Shown: positions 11,324-23,211 of the stretch, piece after piece
How positions within the stretch are numbered: position 1 is the stretch's first letter
Layout of the letters: each line of letters begins with the position of its first letter
Notes under the pieces: model-generated
Told to the model about the DNA's origin: nothing
What the model saw: the letters and a program-made list of their open reading frames with translations, nothing else
Database searches by the model: none
Position numbers and translations under genes: made by a program
Assembly: GCA_007844125.1 (NCBI GenBank)
Contig: CM017565.1
Span: 12,700,618-12,764,617, forward strand
Source: Sinonovacula constricta
Taxonomy: Eukaryota; Mollusca; Bivalvia; Cardiida; Solecurtidae
DNA: 64,000 bases
Reading direction: 5' to 3'

Positions 11324-11990
11324 CTGGGGGTTAATATGAGAAATACAAGATATACGCATTATACGGTATGGTGAATGGGGACACGTTTGGATAGTTTATC
11401 TTACAACTATGCTGCCAACAGGGGAACTATAAGGTTCGCGCGCAATTATTAATTAAAGAGAAACATAAAATGGAATTATCTAGAGTGTATGATACCTCAC
11501 CATTGAAGAATTAAAGTTTGTTGAATAATTTTAATTGGTGCTTTTAATGGGGTCTACCCAAATGCCCACTAGTTCAAATTTGATCTGAGCATGTCCTCAG
11601 CTCGGATTTTGAACGTTAGTCTCATTTCGACTACTCTTGTAGACGACTGCTTTCTCACCGCATGCCAAATATTACTTTATAACTTTCCGTGTATAAGTAA
11701 AGATCACTTCTCATGCTTTTTAACTCTAGCTATCCTAAGCATGAAACTTCCAATATATTAGGTCATGACTTGAGTACCCGTCACAGCGCGAGAAAAATAT
11801 AGTGCACCAGTTGTTCTTTCCAGATATTCTGTCCCAAGTCTTTCTTCACCAATAAAAGCTGGCGCCGCTATAATAGCCATAATTGTGTTTGTTTTAAGCA
11901 ATAAACATTAACTGAATGACTTAACTATTTCATACCAATAATATTAAATTGTTGTTAAAAAATGTTTAAATATCTAGACACGTGACTTAC

Positions 11991-12150
11991 CGCCTTGGCG
12001 CTACCCGTCGATCGTTTCTTGACCTTCTTAGTTTTGTTCACCACCTCGGCAAATTCCGGCGTCTCCATCCGCGGGGCGAGCGTGACCGCCACGTTGGTCG
12101 GTGAGCTTGACTCGGACTCGGGCGGAAAAGTGTCCAGGTACAATGGGTAC
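11991..12150 (-). CDS. RGS22: RGS22-like exon (residues ~871-924), end of second RGS region and linker
   Basis: Acceptor CTTGACAG and donor GTAAGT. With the previous exon it reads ERKWYPLYLDTFPPESESSS, the typical end of an RGS domain (WYP.YLDTFP). A linker follows with VTLAPRMETPEFAEVVNK and a basic TKKVKKRSTGSAKA segment that could be a nuclear-localisation-like or phospho-regulated patch (inference). It leaves in phase 0. Confidence 0.93.
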
Positions 12151-12861
12151 CTGTCAAGTTACATGTAAACTAATACATATTAAATGTTTTTTTGACGCTT
12201 TCGTCAACATTAAAATTAATTGGTGTGTTATTTCAGTGAAATATGTCTCTTGCTGTTCCGAAATTGGTCTCGGGTGGCTACACTCATGTGCATGTATATT
12301 GCAGGATACTGTCACAATTGTATACACATGATCTTTAAATCCAATTTATAAATAGTATCTGGTGTAATTAAACTGGTCAGTTATTATGCATTACACTTCA
12401 TTCCACTTGAGCCAATATAATAAATCTTGTTTCCGTCGAAAATAAATTCCGTTTGTTTGTTGGGTTTATCGTCCCACCAACAATAATCAGTTATGTTTAC
12501 AGGGCCGGTTTAAACATAAACTTGTTGAATTCACAATGTCCTCGAATGATAAGTACCGTTGATATTTATGTATTATGATTTATTATCAAACTTTTGGACT
12601 ATACCACTAGTCTGAAGCACGACAGTTTTGTATACAGCACACTGTCAAATAATCGAAGTTCTGCAGCATTAAATCGTCCGTGAAGTGGTCACGACTTTGG
12701 ACTCCGAATCGGGAAGACCCCGACTCAAGCCGCAGACATCACACGATTAATTAGCCCTGTGGAAAACTATTTACTACTCATTCTCCCAGGAACTTGATTA
12801 GCACAGGAAATCTTGGTTTATACAAGAGTTTAAAACGAAACTTGTTGGTCAAGTCACTCAC

Positions 12862-12979
12862 CATTTTCGCTCCAGAGAGCGGTAAATAGCAGCCTGAGCA
12901 CAGATCAGGATACCTGGTGTGACTTTCTCCATGTTGGGGATCTGGCGGATTATGTCCTCGTGACAGTTCAGGTTCGCTC
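12862..12979 (-). CDS. RGS22: RGS22-like exon (residues ~832-871), second RGS region
   Basis: Acceptor AACCCTAG and donor GTGAGT. It encodes ANLNCHEDIIRQIPNMEKVT, then PGILICAQAAIYRSLERKW. The IYRSLERKWYP transition matches helix 8 of RGS domains. One base from the upstream exon plus GA forms Gly; TG plus G forms Trp at the downstream junction. Confidence 0.93.
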
Positions 12980-13275
12980 CTAGGGTTGGTGCAGACACAT
13001 ACAGACACACATCAGGAGTCAGAAGACAACGAGTTACCATAGATAGAATATCGCTGGGATAAATCAGTTTTATGGGCTGTGAAAAATGATCCTCATCCTA
13101 GGAAATGTTCAACAAACTTGGAAAATTTGGTAATTAAAGTAAAAGAGAAGATGATAACGATCGAAATAGATTCGGAACAACTACATTTTACACAGAACGA
13201 TAAAATTATGCGTATATGGCTGGAATTTATCATCTCGTTCGTATCACTGTTCAGATTTATGTGCCAGACACGTAC

Positions 13276-13469
13276 CGTATTTGGAGAACTTTCCGAAAAA
13301 CTTGCGCACGATCTGTGTGACCCGGATCTGGCGTGTCTTTGTGTTCGTGATGTCCTTTAGATCCTCCACGGCCTTCCAGAACAGCAGGGGCAAACTGGCC
13401 TTGTGTACTGATATGAACCGCTTGAAGACGTCGTAGTGCAATTCCGTAGTGAGAACCTCAGCGAATGAT
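13276..13469 (-). CDS. RGS22: RGS22-like exon (residues ~767-832), second RGS region
   Basis: Acceptor GTGCTGTAG and donor GTACGT. It encodes SFAEVLTTELHYDVFKRFIS, then VHKASLPLLFWKAVEDLKDI, then TRQIRVTQIVRKFFGKFSKY. LLFWKAVEDLKDI is the conserved RGS helix with Phe-Trp. The upstream AG plus A makes Arg (KPR|SFAEV). The large intron between 13470 and 14345 holds only AT-rich sequence and an intronic chance frame at 13672-13899. Confidence 0.94.
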
Positions 13470-14345
13470 CTACAGCACACAACACAAGTACAAATAGGTC
13501 GGATCAGGCTTTTCGTCCTATACAGAAGATGCTACAATAATTAGATACTCCGAGATTAATAAAAATATAAAGAGGACAAGTTAAACGTTAGGGCGACATC
13601 ACAATACACTTATTTGAATTGACCAAGGTTGTGGATAGTTTTTAGGCAATTTTGGTTGATATGTCGTTACACTAGACGAATGATATTATATTAATGTCTG
13701 AGAAATTACAATCTTTTGCAATCGCTGTTAACTTCACTGGAAAACATGAATATGGATTTGTTCCATTTTCCTTTTGATATACAAAGGCATCTTCGCTTAT
13801 ACGATCGGCAGCTTCTACCTTGTATATTATATGCAAAATAAAAACCAGAAAAGCAGCACTGCAAGGCATCAGAAGATAACCATATATATGTTTAAACAAT
13901 AAGTTAACTATCTAACACACGACAACAGCGAATATCAAAGAAATAGAAAATCTCACAATGAATGTTTTGAACTAATTAAGCTGAACATATTTTCGAGTAC
14001 ACGACTTCATAGCTGCACCATACATATTGCACACAGTATAAATAACATTTACTTGGACCTATTTAAGCAATATGAATATATGAGATATGAAGCAGACACG
14101 AAAATATTACAGGCAGGAAAGCAAAAAAAATAAATTTAAAGCCCTCGCACAGACCTTAAACAAGTCTGAAAACAACTCAACCTATGTGTTTCGAAGTTTT
14201 CTAAGTTGGTATGGAATATACGTGATGCGAAGTTAAAGTGATACAAGTTAAAGTGACGCGAATTCTCTCATATCCAACTACATCAACAACACTTTGACAA
14301 AGTGAAGATAACATCGCACCTTTCACACTGGGACAGTGAACGTAC

Positions 14346-14544
14346 CTGGGTTTTATGGGCCTGTCCATGTAGAAGCCATTTCTCCGCAGGAGAAAGCGGT
14401 TCCTATGACGGGTTTGAGTCTCCAGACTGTCATCATTCTGGCTCTTTAGCTTCGACCAGTCAATCTGGTCTAGGACCACCTTTCTGGACACCCGGATTGT
14501 TTCAATGTTAATCTTCGGCTTGTGCAGGAGAGATCGCAGCCACT
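14346..14544 (-). CDS. RGS22: RGS22-like exon (residues ~701-767)
   Basis: Acceptor TTATTCCAG and donor GTACGT. It encodes WLRSLLHKPKINIETIRVSR, then KVVLDQIDWSKLKSQNDDSL and HRNRFLLRRNGFYMDRPIKP. The basic FLLRRNGFYMDRPIKPR block precedes the second RGS region. Its two leading bases need one base upstream; G from the upstream exon gives Glu (PAVRHEWLRSLL). Confidence 0.9.
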
Positions 14545-15179
14545 CTGGAATAATTGGAAGCAATGGGACAGGCAAGGGCGTGAGTAAACATATTAACGAC
14601 AAATAAGAAGATCCCAGTTCAATGGTACACATTATTTGAAAATCTAAAACCAAATAACACGCTTGATGGTTTTATATCTAGATAGTTAGGTCCTCGCTAA
14701 TAGTGTGTTGTGTTCATTACCTAGAAAATATTACAATATTAACCATTCAGAAGGTGTAGATGTGTTGATTAATGAGGATATAACGATCACGTGGTTAGTC
14801 CTGCAAACAAACAGTGTAATGGTGAGAAAACATCTGACTGCCCACACAAAGTTGAACAGCACACTCAACATGTAATAGCGACAAGTCTTTGCTATGGTTT
14901 GCATTAGTTGGATAAATTAAATGCTCCTGTCATTGTTGAACAGAAGCTGAACAGCGACCCTGGATGTTTCGCATCAATACTTTCTTGTATAAAAGTCAGA
15001 CAGAACCTAGATTATACGTGAATTATTAATCCGGAAGAAGTAATAGGTCAACTGTGTATTCATAATCAGAAACTTAATCAAATGAAAAATTAATAAAGCT
15101 TTCATGAATACGACACTGTAACAATGTACGTCATGTTATGATGAAGTTGAAAGAAATGCAAAAAATGGAGACAACCAAC

Positions 15180-15290
15180 CGTGTCTAACGGCTGGTACCC
15201 TGGACACGTGTAGACTGCCATAGTCACTGTAAAGGATGTCAACAAGGTCCTCGGGACGTGGCACTGTCTGGGGAACCATCATGGAGGTAC
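15180..15290 (-). CDS. RGS22: RGS22-like exon (residues ~664-701), weak donor
   Basis: Acceptor AACGTGCAG, encoding TSMMVPQTVPRPEDLVDILY, then SDYGSLHVSRVPAVRH. Two donors are possible: GTACCA just after VSR breaks the frame with the next exon, while GTTGGT after VRH keeps it. I chose the frame-keeping one, so the 3' edge is less certain than for other exons. A single G carries over. Confidence 0.75.
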
Positions 15291-15458
15291 CTGCACGTTA
15301 TAAAGTGAATTGAGGCTCGGGAACTATGTATACATAGAAATAAGTTTGTTAGTGAACGGTGGCAGTGACAATATTTACAAAGAGGTATCCGAATGACACA
15401 TAGGTTTACTGAGTTTGAACGAAGGCTGTGGAAATATCTACAATACATTTACGCGAGG

Positions 15459-15963
15459 GACACGGCGGTTTGAGAATGACCCTAAATTATGGTTGTTATA
15501 CAACGCGGTTCCTGAGTGATAGGGCGGTTTGAGAATGATTGTAAATTGCGGTTGTGGAACATAGCGGTTCTTGGGTTACACGGTGGTTTAAGAATGACCT
15601 TAAATTGCGGTTGTTATACATCGCGGTTCCTGACTGACAGGGCGGTTTGAGAATTGTTGTAAACTGCGGTTGTGGAACATTGCGGTTCCTGCGGGACACG
15701 GCGGTTTGAGAATGACTTTAAATTGTGGTTGTTAAACATCACGGTTCCTGAGTGACAGTGGGGTTTGAGAATGATTATAAATTGCAGTTGTGGAAAATAT
15801 TATCATGGCGGTACCGGTGGGCACATCGGTTTGAAAATGACGTTGAATTGCAGTTGTAAAACATATTTACATAGAGGCGGACACGGCGGTTTTTAAGAAT
15901 GGCTGTGAATATCGGTCCTGGAATATGGTGGTTTGAAATTGAGAAGAATTGGGGTTGTTAACA
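15459..15963. repeat. 58-bp minisatellite in intron
   Basis: About eight imperfect copies of a roughly 58-bp unit containing GGCGGTTTGAGAATGA, AAATTGCGGTTGT and GCGGTTCCTGAGTGACA. The last copies (after 15830) are truncated and diverged. It lies wholly within the intron between 15291 and 16088. Confidence 0.9.
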
Positions 15964-16088
15964 TGTGATAAATGTTTAACGGTAGATATACATGTACGCC
16001 TGACAATCTGTGTTAAAGTGTTTTATGTCAAATATGGCTTTTATGTAGAATAGATAATGTAAGGTATTGTTTGTCATTTAAATATTAC

Positions 16089-16374
16089 CATACTCGCTGC
16101 ACAGCACAGTGAGCTCCATGGCCTTGCACATCTGCTCCTCGCTGATGCACGTGTGGTATGACGTCAACGGACGTGACATCAGAGGCGAGCTGGGAATGTT
16201 GGGAGAAAATACGGGCGGACTAGCGGACGCTGTGTCAGTGTTTAAGGTGGCACATTGAAAGAAATACAACGGCTCTACTGTGTCGTCTGCTACAGTCGAC
16301 TGCGACTTGGACTGGCGCGTCGTCAGGCCCAGCTGCTTCCCTCTTGTTTTGTCTAGATTGTACCGGTTTCCACG
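16089..16374 (-). CDS. RGS22: RGS22-like exon (residues ~569-664)
   Basis: Acceptor GATTCCAG and donor GTAATA. It encodes RGNRYNLDKTRGKQLGLTTR, then QSKSQSTVADDTVEPLYFFQ, a Ser/Pro-rich linker (ASPPVFSPNIPSSPLMSRPL), and ISEEQMCKAMELTVLCSEYG. The Ser/Pro linker between RGS regions is probably unstructured. It enters in phase 0; the final G joins GT of the next exon to form Gly. Confidence 0.92.
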
Positions 16375-16605
16375 CTGGAATCATGGCAGTAACATATTGT
16401 AACTTTCATCTACTTACAGAGAAAGCCGTTAGGCAGAGGAATTTTGTCTTTAAACTTATTTTTAGAGTATTTTAAAGATCATTATTAATGATGTGGGTTT
16501 TCTAAAAAAAAAGACGCAGTATGGGGACAAAATTAGACATAGGCCTTAGAAACAATTGCGTTGATATTAAGCTTGCGATAACAAAAAGTGTTGAACCCTG
16601 CTTAC

Positions 16606-16666
16606 CACTTGTTGCAGGAACTGTTTCCGCTCTTCGGATATGTACAACTTCAAAGGCTCCCATAGG
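16606..16666 (-). CDS. RGS22: RGS22-like exon (residues ~548-568), ambiguous acceptor
   Basis: Encodes SLWEPLKLYISEERKQFLQQ and V, then donor GTAAGC. The acceptor region reads CTTTCAGAGC, so two AGs two bases apart are possible. AGAG|C keeps frame with the upstream exon (DSWE|SLWEPLK); CAG|AGC would not. The short aromatic-rich segment bridges the first and second RGS regions. Confidence 0.8.
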
Positions 16667-16976
16667 CTCTGAAAGGAGAAAATAGTTCAGCAATGGATAA
16701 TCCGATTTTGTAAAAGGCACTGAAGCATTAAAACAAAAACAGTTAACACCATGCTTGAAGATTACCGTGGGATGCGCTGTAAACAAATTAGTGTGTTTCT
16801 TTCATAGTGGGGACTGTTAAGAAACAATAAGTCATACTTGATGCACAAGAGCATACTGCACTGCTGTAGGTCAGCCGATATTTAGTGAAACTCTAATCCC
16901 TATTATCTAACCCCTTCTGAGACCACTGCAGCCCGAGGCTGTGTCCAGTCCGGTAGACACACCCACAGTAACTTAC

Positions 16977-17037
16977 CTTTCCCAACTATCCCAGCCAAAG
17001 AAGGCCGTGGCGTTGCGACATTTCGTAGTTTTAATAC
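16977..17037 (-). CDS. RGS22: RGS22-like exon (residues ~528-548), frame conflict
   Basis: A 61-base exon with acceptor CCTTCAG and strong donor GTAAGT. In the frame that fits the downstream exon it reads IKTTKCRNATAFFGWDSWE. Joining it to the upstream exon in that frame requires a weak donor (GTTGTA at 17151) instead of the strong GAG|GTGGGT at 17155. From the strong donor the exon reads VLKLRNVATPRPS and then loses the FGWDSWE frame. It is either a weak-donor exon or one with a single-base indel. Confidence 0.7.
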
Positions 17038-17151
17038 CTGAAGGCAATATGACAGTCCTCTACAGTAAAACCTTACCGACGCATGGCTAACGAACTTAAT
17101 ACCGAGCCTGTTTATTGACTGTTAACAGATTTTACCTTTGTAACGTACAAC

Positions 17152-17294
17152 CCACCTCGAGCACTATGTCTTGTGCCATACACAGCAAGGTAACATCATT
17201 ACTGTGCACGAGGGCCTGGAAGAGCGCCATCTTCAGAGTCTCCGAGAAGATGTGACAGCCCTCTCCTGTGTGGGACAGGTATGTCTCCATTATC
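17152..17294 (-). CDS. RGS22: RGS22-like exon (residues ~480-528), end of first RGS region
   Basis: Acceptor GTGTCACAG. It encodes IMETYLSHTGEGCHIFSETL, then KMALFQALVHSNDVTLLCMA and QDIVLE. The upstream AG plus G forms Arg (LLAHR|IMETYL). The 3' edge is either 17156 (strong donor GTGGGT) or 17152 (GTTGTA); only the latter keeps phase with the next exon as sequenced. Confidence 0.82.
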
Positions 17295-17522
17295 CTGTGA
17301 CACAGAGTATAGGCTCGAGTTTTATTTTATCCATGTTTAAACATTAACATGGCTTAATATATAAAATAAACACCATTCTTTTTACGTATCCTCATGTTTA
17401 ACCTGAATCTGACCTTATGCAGAAATACACTGTTTGTGCTGTAAGTTTTAGATTCTGCATTATACTTCTTGTTTGAACATGGCATTTAACTTTATTTTAT
17501 GTTCTGGTACACTTACAATAGG

Positions 17523-17600
17523 CCCAGATCTAGAACTTTTCAGCTGAGATGGGGGTGGGGTGGTGTGGGGGCAAAGACTGAATTTGACATTCATTGCCAC
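17523..17600. repeat. dispersed repeat fragment
   Basis: Shares AGATCTAGAACTTTTCAGCT, a G-rich run and CAAAGACTGAATTTGACAT with 20392-20470 and, more loosely, with 34703-34860 (GCGGATCCAGAATTTATTTG). Three copies in the window suggest a dispersed element, perhaps a MITE. The rest of the intron 17295-18458 is AT-rich with no recognisable feature. Confidence 0.5.
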
Positions 17601-18458
17601 TGTATTAGCATGAAATTAGCGTTAGTTCGTCCAATGTAAATGCCGATGTCTGTACCGACATATACACACTTTTTGAATTATTGAAGCATCTAAATTATTC
17701 CATAAATGTTTGTCCAAAGTTTACATTGGTTGGATTTTGTATTTACATGCTTCAAATGTTATACGCTGAACGCAGATTAATCAACAAATGATCTCCTTAT
17801 TTAATTATTACAGCATCGTCTTAATTAGATCATTGTGTTGATTATAAAGTTTTACAAATGTATATCAAAAGTTTATTTTGTTATAAAATACATATTTAGC
17901 AAAGCGAGAGTTGTCATTTTTGCAATTATATTAAACACACACGTGTCAATACGGACAGATTAATCTCTGATAAAGAAAGTCTCATTCGACATGTTATACT
18001 ATATCTCACCAAAAACAAACCTCGCTTCAATTATCTTTTGGCTCTCGCTTTCGTTTACAATTTCGAAATACAGATAAGTTGCATTGTATACTTGCAGTAG
18101 ATCTAAAAGTCTGGGTTAAGTTTATGTTTGTACATTGTTTTGCATTAATAAACATATTCAATATGAATAAAATAAATTGCTATCAACACAAGCACAGTGT
18201 CAATATCTTAAGAAATTTCGAGCTTCCAGTATTAATTTGTATAAGATAAGGTACAATTGTTTTGAAAATTAGTTTGTTTTGTATGTCACTGTCTTTTTCG
18301 CCAAAGGTCTATGCACACAAATAAACTGTGTGCCTCTTTGACTAGTTCATGAAATAATTTCCAAAATAGCAAAGCTCAAAGGGCAAGAAATAAAGTTAAA
18401 AAGAATGTATCACGACTGATACTAGAAAACAATTACAGCCCGTATTGCACGTGCTTAC

Positions 18459-18873
18459 CTGTGTGCCAGCAGTCGTTTAAGTGGTCGGTTGAACTCATCC
18501 ACCACGCTGTCGTCTGTGTCCAGGTAGGTGCGCACGTCGTTCCAGAAGTTCAGGTACTGCAGGTCCATCGTCTGCCCGTTGCTCTCCAAGAACGACTTCA
18601 GAGGATAGCAGGCGAGGAAGTCAGATGCCAGCGACCAGATGATTCGGTTGGACGTCTGCGGGAACTTGCCCAGCAGCGTCCGTTTCTTCCCGCCCAGATA
18701 AGATGTCAGCACTATGGGTATTGGACTCCGAACGTGTTTCGATGGCGACACTGTAGCGCCTCTAAACATCCGCCGCGAGATCTCGTCCGGACTCCCGTCT
18801 TCGGGAAAATATCCATTTTCGGTCGTGCTGGTTGTGCACCGGGACTTGTCCATCTCGATATCTTTAGTTGGTC
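18459..18873 (-). CDS. RGS22: RGS22-like exon (residues ~342-480), first RGS region
   Basis: The second longest exon; acceptor AACACCCAG and donor GTAAGC. It begins PTKDIEMDKSRCTTSTTENG, an Arg/Ser-rich linker, then TSYLGGKKRTLLGKFPQTSN. The RGS-like part follows: RIIWSLASDFLACYPLKSFL, ESNGQTMDLQYLNFWNDVRT, YLDTDDSVVDEFNRPLKRLL. The LQYLNFWNDV pattern is the canonical RGS Leu-x-x-Phe-Trp helix. One base from the upstream exon completes the first codon (Gly). Confidence 0.95.
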
Positions 18874-20110
18874 CTGGGTGTTTATAATTAATAAATTGAT
18901 ACTGTGGCTTTGACAGTGGCTCTGTCCTTCTTGGTTGTATTCTAAATATTGGGCCATAAAACGACGCTCCTTATTGAGTAACGTGATGAGATAGAATGAA
19001 TGAATATAGTATGGCCGAATAAAAGCCTGCACCAACGAGGCGAGGAGACTAGGGGCAACGGAAGCGAACATTTTGTTTGCCAAAGTCCGGTTATTAAGCT
19101 AAATATTCAGAAATGGCAGTTATGTGGATAACAATAAAATGAAAAATAATATACTTAATAATATACGATAAGTGCAAAGATAAATTGTGTTAAACTAGAC
19201 CCAACAATTGCTAATCATAAGTGCAATTTACCGGCACAAAAAGCCAATAAAAAAATATGTATGTATTCTGATTATTTTTCATTTAAATATTCATAACACT
19301 CAAAGACTGAAACTGTAATTCTGAACCAAATATAAAATTTGTACGATTGGTCATATTCATCTTTAGGATTCTTCCATTAGTTAGTCTAATTATACACTTA
19401 ATGGTTTGGGGAACATCTTATTGGGGCCAACGTATTCGTTCAATTATAACATTCGTTAAAGCATTGATATATATGAAATTACTCAGGACACAAGTACAAT
19501 GATTTTTAACCTTATATTTTAAGTGGTTTTATATATTTTTAAAGTATCTGTTAAACAAATTATCTTCTAACTTGGCAGGTGAAATAACCACTCTTAAAAT
19601 ACAATAAGCTTCGGAAAAACGCTACACCATATGAATCATTTACAATTTTACCAGTATATTAAAGTAAAAAAAAAACGCGAAGCTGCATAACACACATCCT
19701 GTACAAATATACGAATTTCCATTTCCTTATTTTAACATTAAACAGTTGCACATTATACAGAATACAGAAAAGTCATCTTATATATGGTATTTTGAAATGG
19801 CTTTCTTTGACAAAATAGAGGATATATTAGGTATAAGTCCTGATTTCGTTGTCAATAACAATACCTTAAAATACTGTCAACCTCGATCTACATGTTAACA
19901 ACGACTGAATAATTATGGATTCAGCTGCATACCTTTTTTGTCTGTATAGGTATATGATTTATAGTATTAGATTATACTACTCTAACGGTACAGAAAGGTA
20001 AGAGTAGATCAATTCAACATAAAATAATAAAGTAAAATAATATAAAACCACAATGAGGTCCACAGGACAGAATGGTGAATGTTGCTATGACGGAAATCCC
20101 AGATATTCAC

Positions 20111-20363
20111 CTCCCCAGAGTGACAGCAGGTCAGTGGGCAGAATCTCTTCCTCTTCCAGACTGTCCTCGTCTAGGGAGGGCGTGGTGGACCCTATCTGGG
20201 GAACGTCCCCGGTCGACTTTGACACGTACACGGTGGTGGTGGGAGAGCTCACCTCCGAATCGTTGTAGATGGTGGGGAACATGAAGCGACATCTCAGCCG
20301 CCTCTCCCTGCTCATGTATTCCATGTCGCCGGACACTGGTCGCTTCAGTATCGCTAGCGTTTC
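20111..20363 (-). CDS. RGS22: RGS22-like exon (residues ~258-342)
   Basis: Acceptor ATGTTTCTAG and donor GTGAAT. It encodes ETLAILKRPVSGDMEYMSRE, then RRLRCRFMFPTIYNDSEVSS, a Ser/Thr-rich stretch and an acidic segment SLDEDSLEEEEILPTDLLSL ending WG. It is a low-complexity acidic linker between the N-terminal domain and the first RGS region. Entry phase is 0; exit leaves one G. Confidence 0.92.
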
Positions 20364-20391
20364 CTAGAAACATGAGGGGAACATGTCAGGT

Positions 20392-20480
20392 CGAGATCCA
20401 GAACTTTTCAGCTAAGGGGGCCGAAGACCGAATATGACATACATTCCATGGGGGTTCGGAGGCATGCTTCCCGGAAAAAA
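20392..20480. repeat. dispersed repeat fragment
   Basis: Second copy of the repeat seen at 17523-17600 (GAGATCCAGAACTTTTCAGC, then CGAAGACCGAATATGACATA). It starts about 30 bp upstream of the exon's acceptor, so it lies very close to the splice site. Confidence 0.5.
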
Positions 20481-22227
20481 ATGTTTCTAAAATGTCGCAG
20501 ATTCGTTCTGAAGTGTATCTGGACAAATGGTTAATAGTTTTAATGGTTTCATAAAATTGACCCTGAAAGTCTAAAAACGCGAAGACATAAACCTCTAGCA
20601 ACATAACTTAATTGTTGAAAACTGGTTCGAAATCTTCCAAAAATATGCTGAAGCAGGCAAACGCATACTTCCCTTCGAGTTGAAACATAAAATTCAGGTA
20701 GATTACATTTGATACTCCGTTTTTCCATCGATCATCGTTTGCATATATTAGGAAAGAAAATAATAATAAAAAAACAATCTTGTTATCTTAGCTTGATTTG
20801 TCAGCAAACAAACAAACAACCATGGCAGCAAACAAAACAGTACTGATTTGCCGCGAAGGCTTGAAGAGATGTTAGACACGGCGAAATAAAACTATCAGTT
20901 ATTATTGTAGAACGAACAAAATATATCTAAGCCTTTTCAAGTTTAGATCTTTTCTCTAAACTATACGCTGGAGTTTCGTCACATCAACCAAGCGAAGCGT
21001 TTATTTTAAACTTTATAACAGATCGTGCAGACATCGTTTAACTACAGTCGTGTTGCAGTGCGGTGTTCATTTGGATTTAAAAAACAAAACAAAAGAAAAC
21101 CCAAATCATTACTACAGTTGCCAAAGCATATTATAGATGCGTCTAAATGTTTGAAACAGCAACATACTTGAGCCAATGAAAATTGCAAAAATTGTTAAGT
21201 TCTATTTGCTAAACATGTTGCTTCCTACAGTACAGATCACTAAATTATAAAATAACTTTCAACTTAGCAATATATCTTTCTTTTTCTCTCTGTTTTTGCA
21301 ACTTGATGCATATTGCTAATAACAGAGCACGAAAAAAAAAATCTGTTAATTTTAGCTAAGGCGGACAAGCACCTTCCCGCATTTTTTCCAATGCGAATAA
21401 ATCCCTTCAAGGATATTCCCACATTGGTTTGCAATGTTTATTGGTTTGCACAGGTAAGTCTCTAAATACTTTGATAATGACATTAGATTTTTTTCTGATA
21501 AAATTCAAACTTCAAGACACATTTTACTGTAATTAATGTACGGGAGTGATTTCTGTAATTAATTTACGGGAGTGTTTTTGTCTGTTTTTGACATGTTTTT
21601 ACTTTGTCCGCATATACTAAAATGAACGGAAGGGATTTTGTACGGGCGGAATTTTGTCCTACAAGTACTAGAGCTATTGCCATTGTTTGTGTTTTTATTT
21701 TTCTTAGATATAATTGGATATTGTTTGCTCTATTTTATGTTAACTAAGTCATAATATCGCCGATAAACAGTTATTTCGTTTCGCCATTGGCGAAATATTT
21801 GATATCTCGTATTGTTGTATTCGCTGCGTTACTGCTAAAGCGACCGACCAAACACAGTTTAACTATTCAGAGCGCTACAAAAAGTAGTTCTACATATTTC
21901 CATGACCAAGGATATAATAAACGAAAGGCAGTCACACAGACAAACTCCCGTATCAGTATCATCAATTGTAAACATACATTAGTATTACCAGCCTGTTTGA
22001 ATAGATGCAAATGTAATTATAAAATGCAAAATTTTATTGAATATCGAAACATAAATGGTCCACCCTCTAGAGCGCGTAGAAATACAACAACCTGTGAAAT
22101 GTGGCATAGGTCAACCACGAGCATTGAGCCGTGAAATATTAACTTCATTTGAGTCGTCCAGGTAAAAGGGGTGGAATCATGTCCCACTGATAATAAATCC
22201 TGCTGGCAAATATTGTAAGTTGTCAAG

Positions 22228-22300
22228 TTTGAGTAGGCCATTGGGCTAAAATGCTCATGTACTTTGATCTATGGGTCGTGGGTTCAAGTCCCCTAAAATC
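22228..22300 (+). repeat. possible tRNA-like (SINE or tRNA-pseudogene) fragment
   Basis: Contains GGTCGTGGGTTCAAGTCCC, a T-arm-like stem-loop with a good B-box. It is preceded by TTGGGCTAAAATG, a poor A-box. No full cloverleaf folds by eye, so it is not called as a functional tRNA. The rest of the intron 20364-23017 holds only AT-rich sequence. Confidence 0.3.
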
Positions 22301-23017
22301 TACATTTGTTTTGTGCGTTTTTATGAATTTATTTAAAACGGTATACATGCGTTCCTACATATTTTAATGTTGTATAATAAAAAGTATATATATTATTTTA
22401 GATAATTTGTTTACCTGTCACCGACCCAATGGAAATATGTGTATATACTGTCGCGTGTGATTTCCGTACATTGTTAGTATTGAATGGTATATAAGGAGAC
22501 ATAATATATTATGTTGAGCATTTTGCCGTATAGCGTTGTCCAACACGAGGATTACAGGACAAAAATAAATTAAGGACGCAAAAGAAGACACAAGAAGTGC
22601 CCAAGCAGACTCATGGGAAACCACTTGACCTCGATAAAAATCTGGATATGTCATCCCATACAGGTTATTTTATGCAGTGCGTTGCTTTAAAACTCTGTCA
22701 TACGCGAAGAAAATTTCTGCTATGTTTCTGCTTTACCTATCTCAGCGACCACGAATAGTCTGGCCCATGGGTCACAGCTCAGAGGACTTGATTGACACAT
22801 ACGTGTAATGTTGCCAGTGCCTACATCCCTCGCCACTTCTCACATCGGTCCAAATATAATATCAAATAAAAACACACAATATTATACGACAGTCTACACC
22901 AGCTCTAACTGTCTCAAAATGTGACTTCCGTGGCAGTGAACGTCACAGTGATTGAAGCGCTTTCATTTTAAATGTTAGAATTCACGAATTTACAATTGCA
23001 AACAAATCTGTGCCCAC

Positions 23018-23211
23018 CTTGTTGAGGGTGTTCATGAGATGCAACAGGTGCCTTGGCAACCAATAGGTCCGGAGGGCAGACAGCAGCAGTGTCTGTAGCT
23101 GCAACAGGGCTTCGTCACTGTCCGTACACGGGATCACGTGATCTCGCTGGACCGCCTCTAGTATGCTTCTGTCAACCTCAGTGTCCGGCATCAGGTCGAA
23201 GTTCAACACAC
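23018..23211 (-). CDS. RGS22: RGS22-like exon (residues ~193-257), N-terminal domain
   Basis: Acceptor CTTGTTCTAG and donor GTGGGC. It encodes VLNFDLMPDTEVDRSILEAV, then QRDHVIPCTDSDEALLQLQT and LLLSALRTYWLPRHLLHLMN. The LRTYWLPRHLLH motif corresponds to a conserved YW.PRF/L segment of RGS22 proteins. G plus GT at the upstream junction makes Gly (FQ|GVLNF). Confidence 0.94.

Noticed and set aside
13672..13899. 75-codon minus-strand frame with a hydrophobic start (MFKHIYGYLLMPCSAAFLVF)
   Set aside because: It resembles a signal peptide but lies between two phased RGS22-like exons, with no promoter or splice sites of its own; most likely chance.
21787..22134. 115-codon plus-strand frame
   Set aside because: Intronic to the RGS22-like gene, no recognisable motif, and codon use reflects AT-rich background.
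22228..22300. A functional tRNA gene
   Set aside because: Only the T-arm and B-box are convincing; no complete cloverleaf or acceptor pairing.
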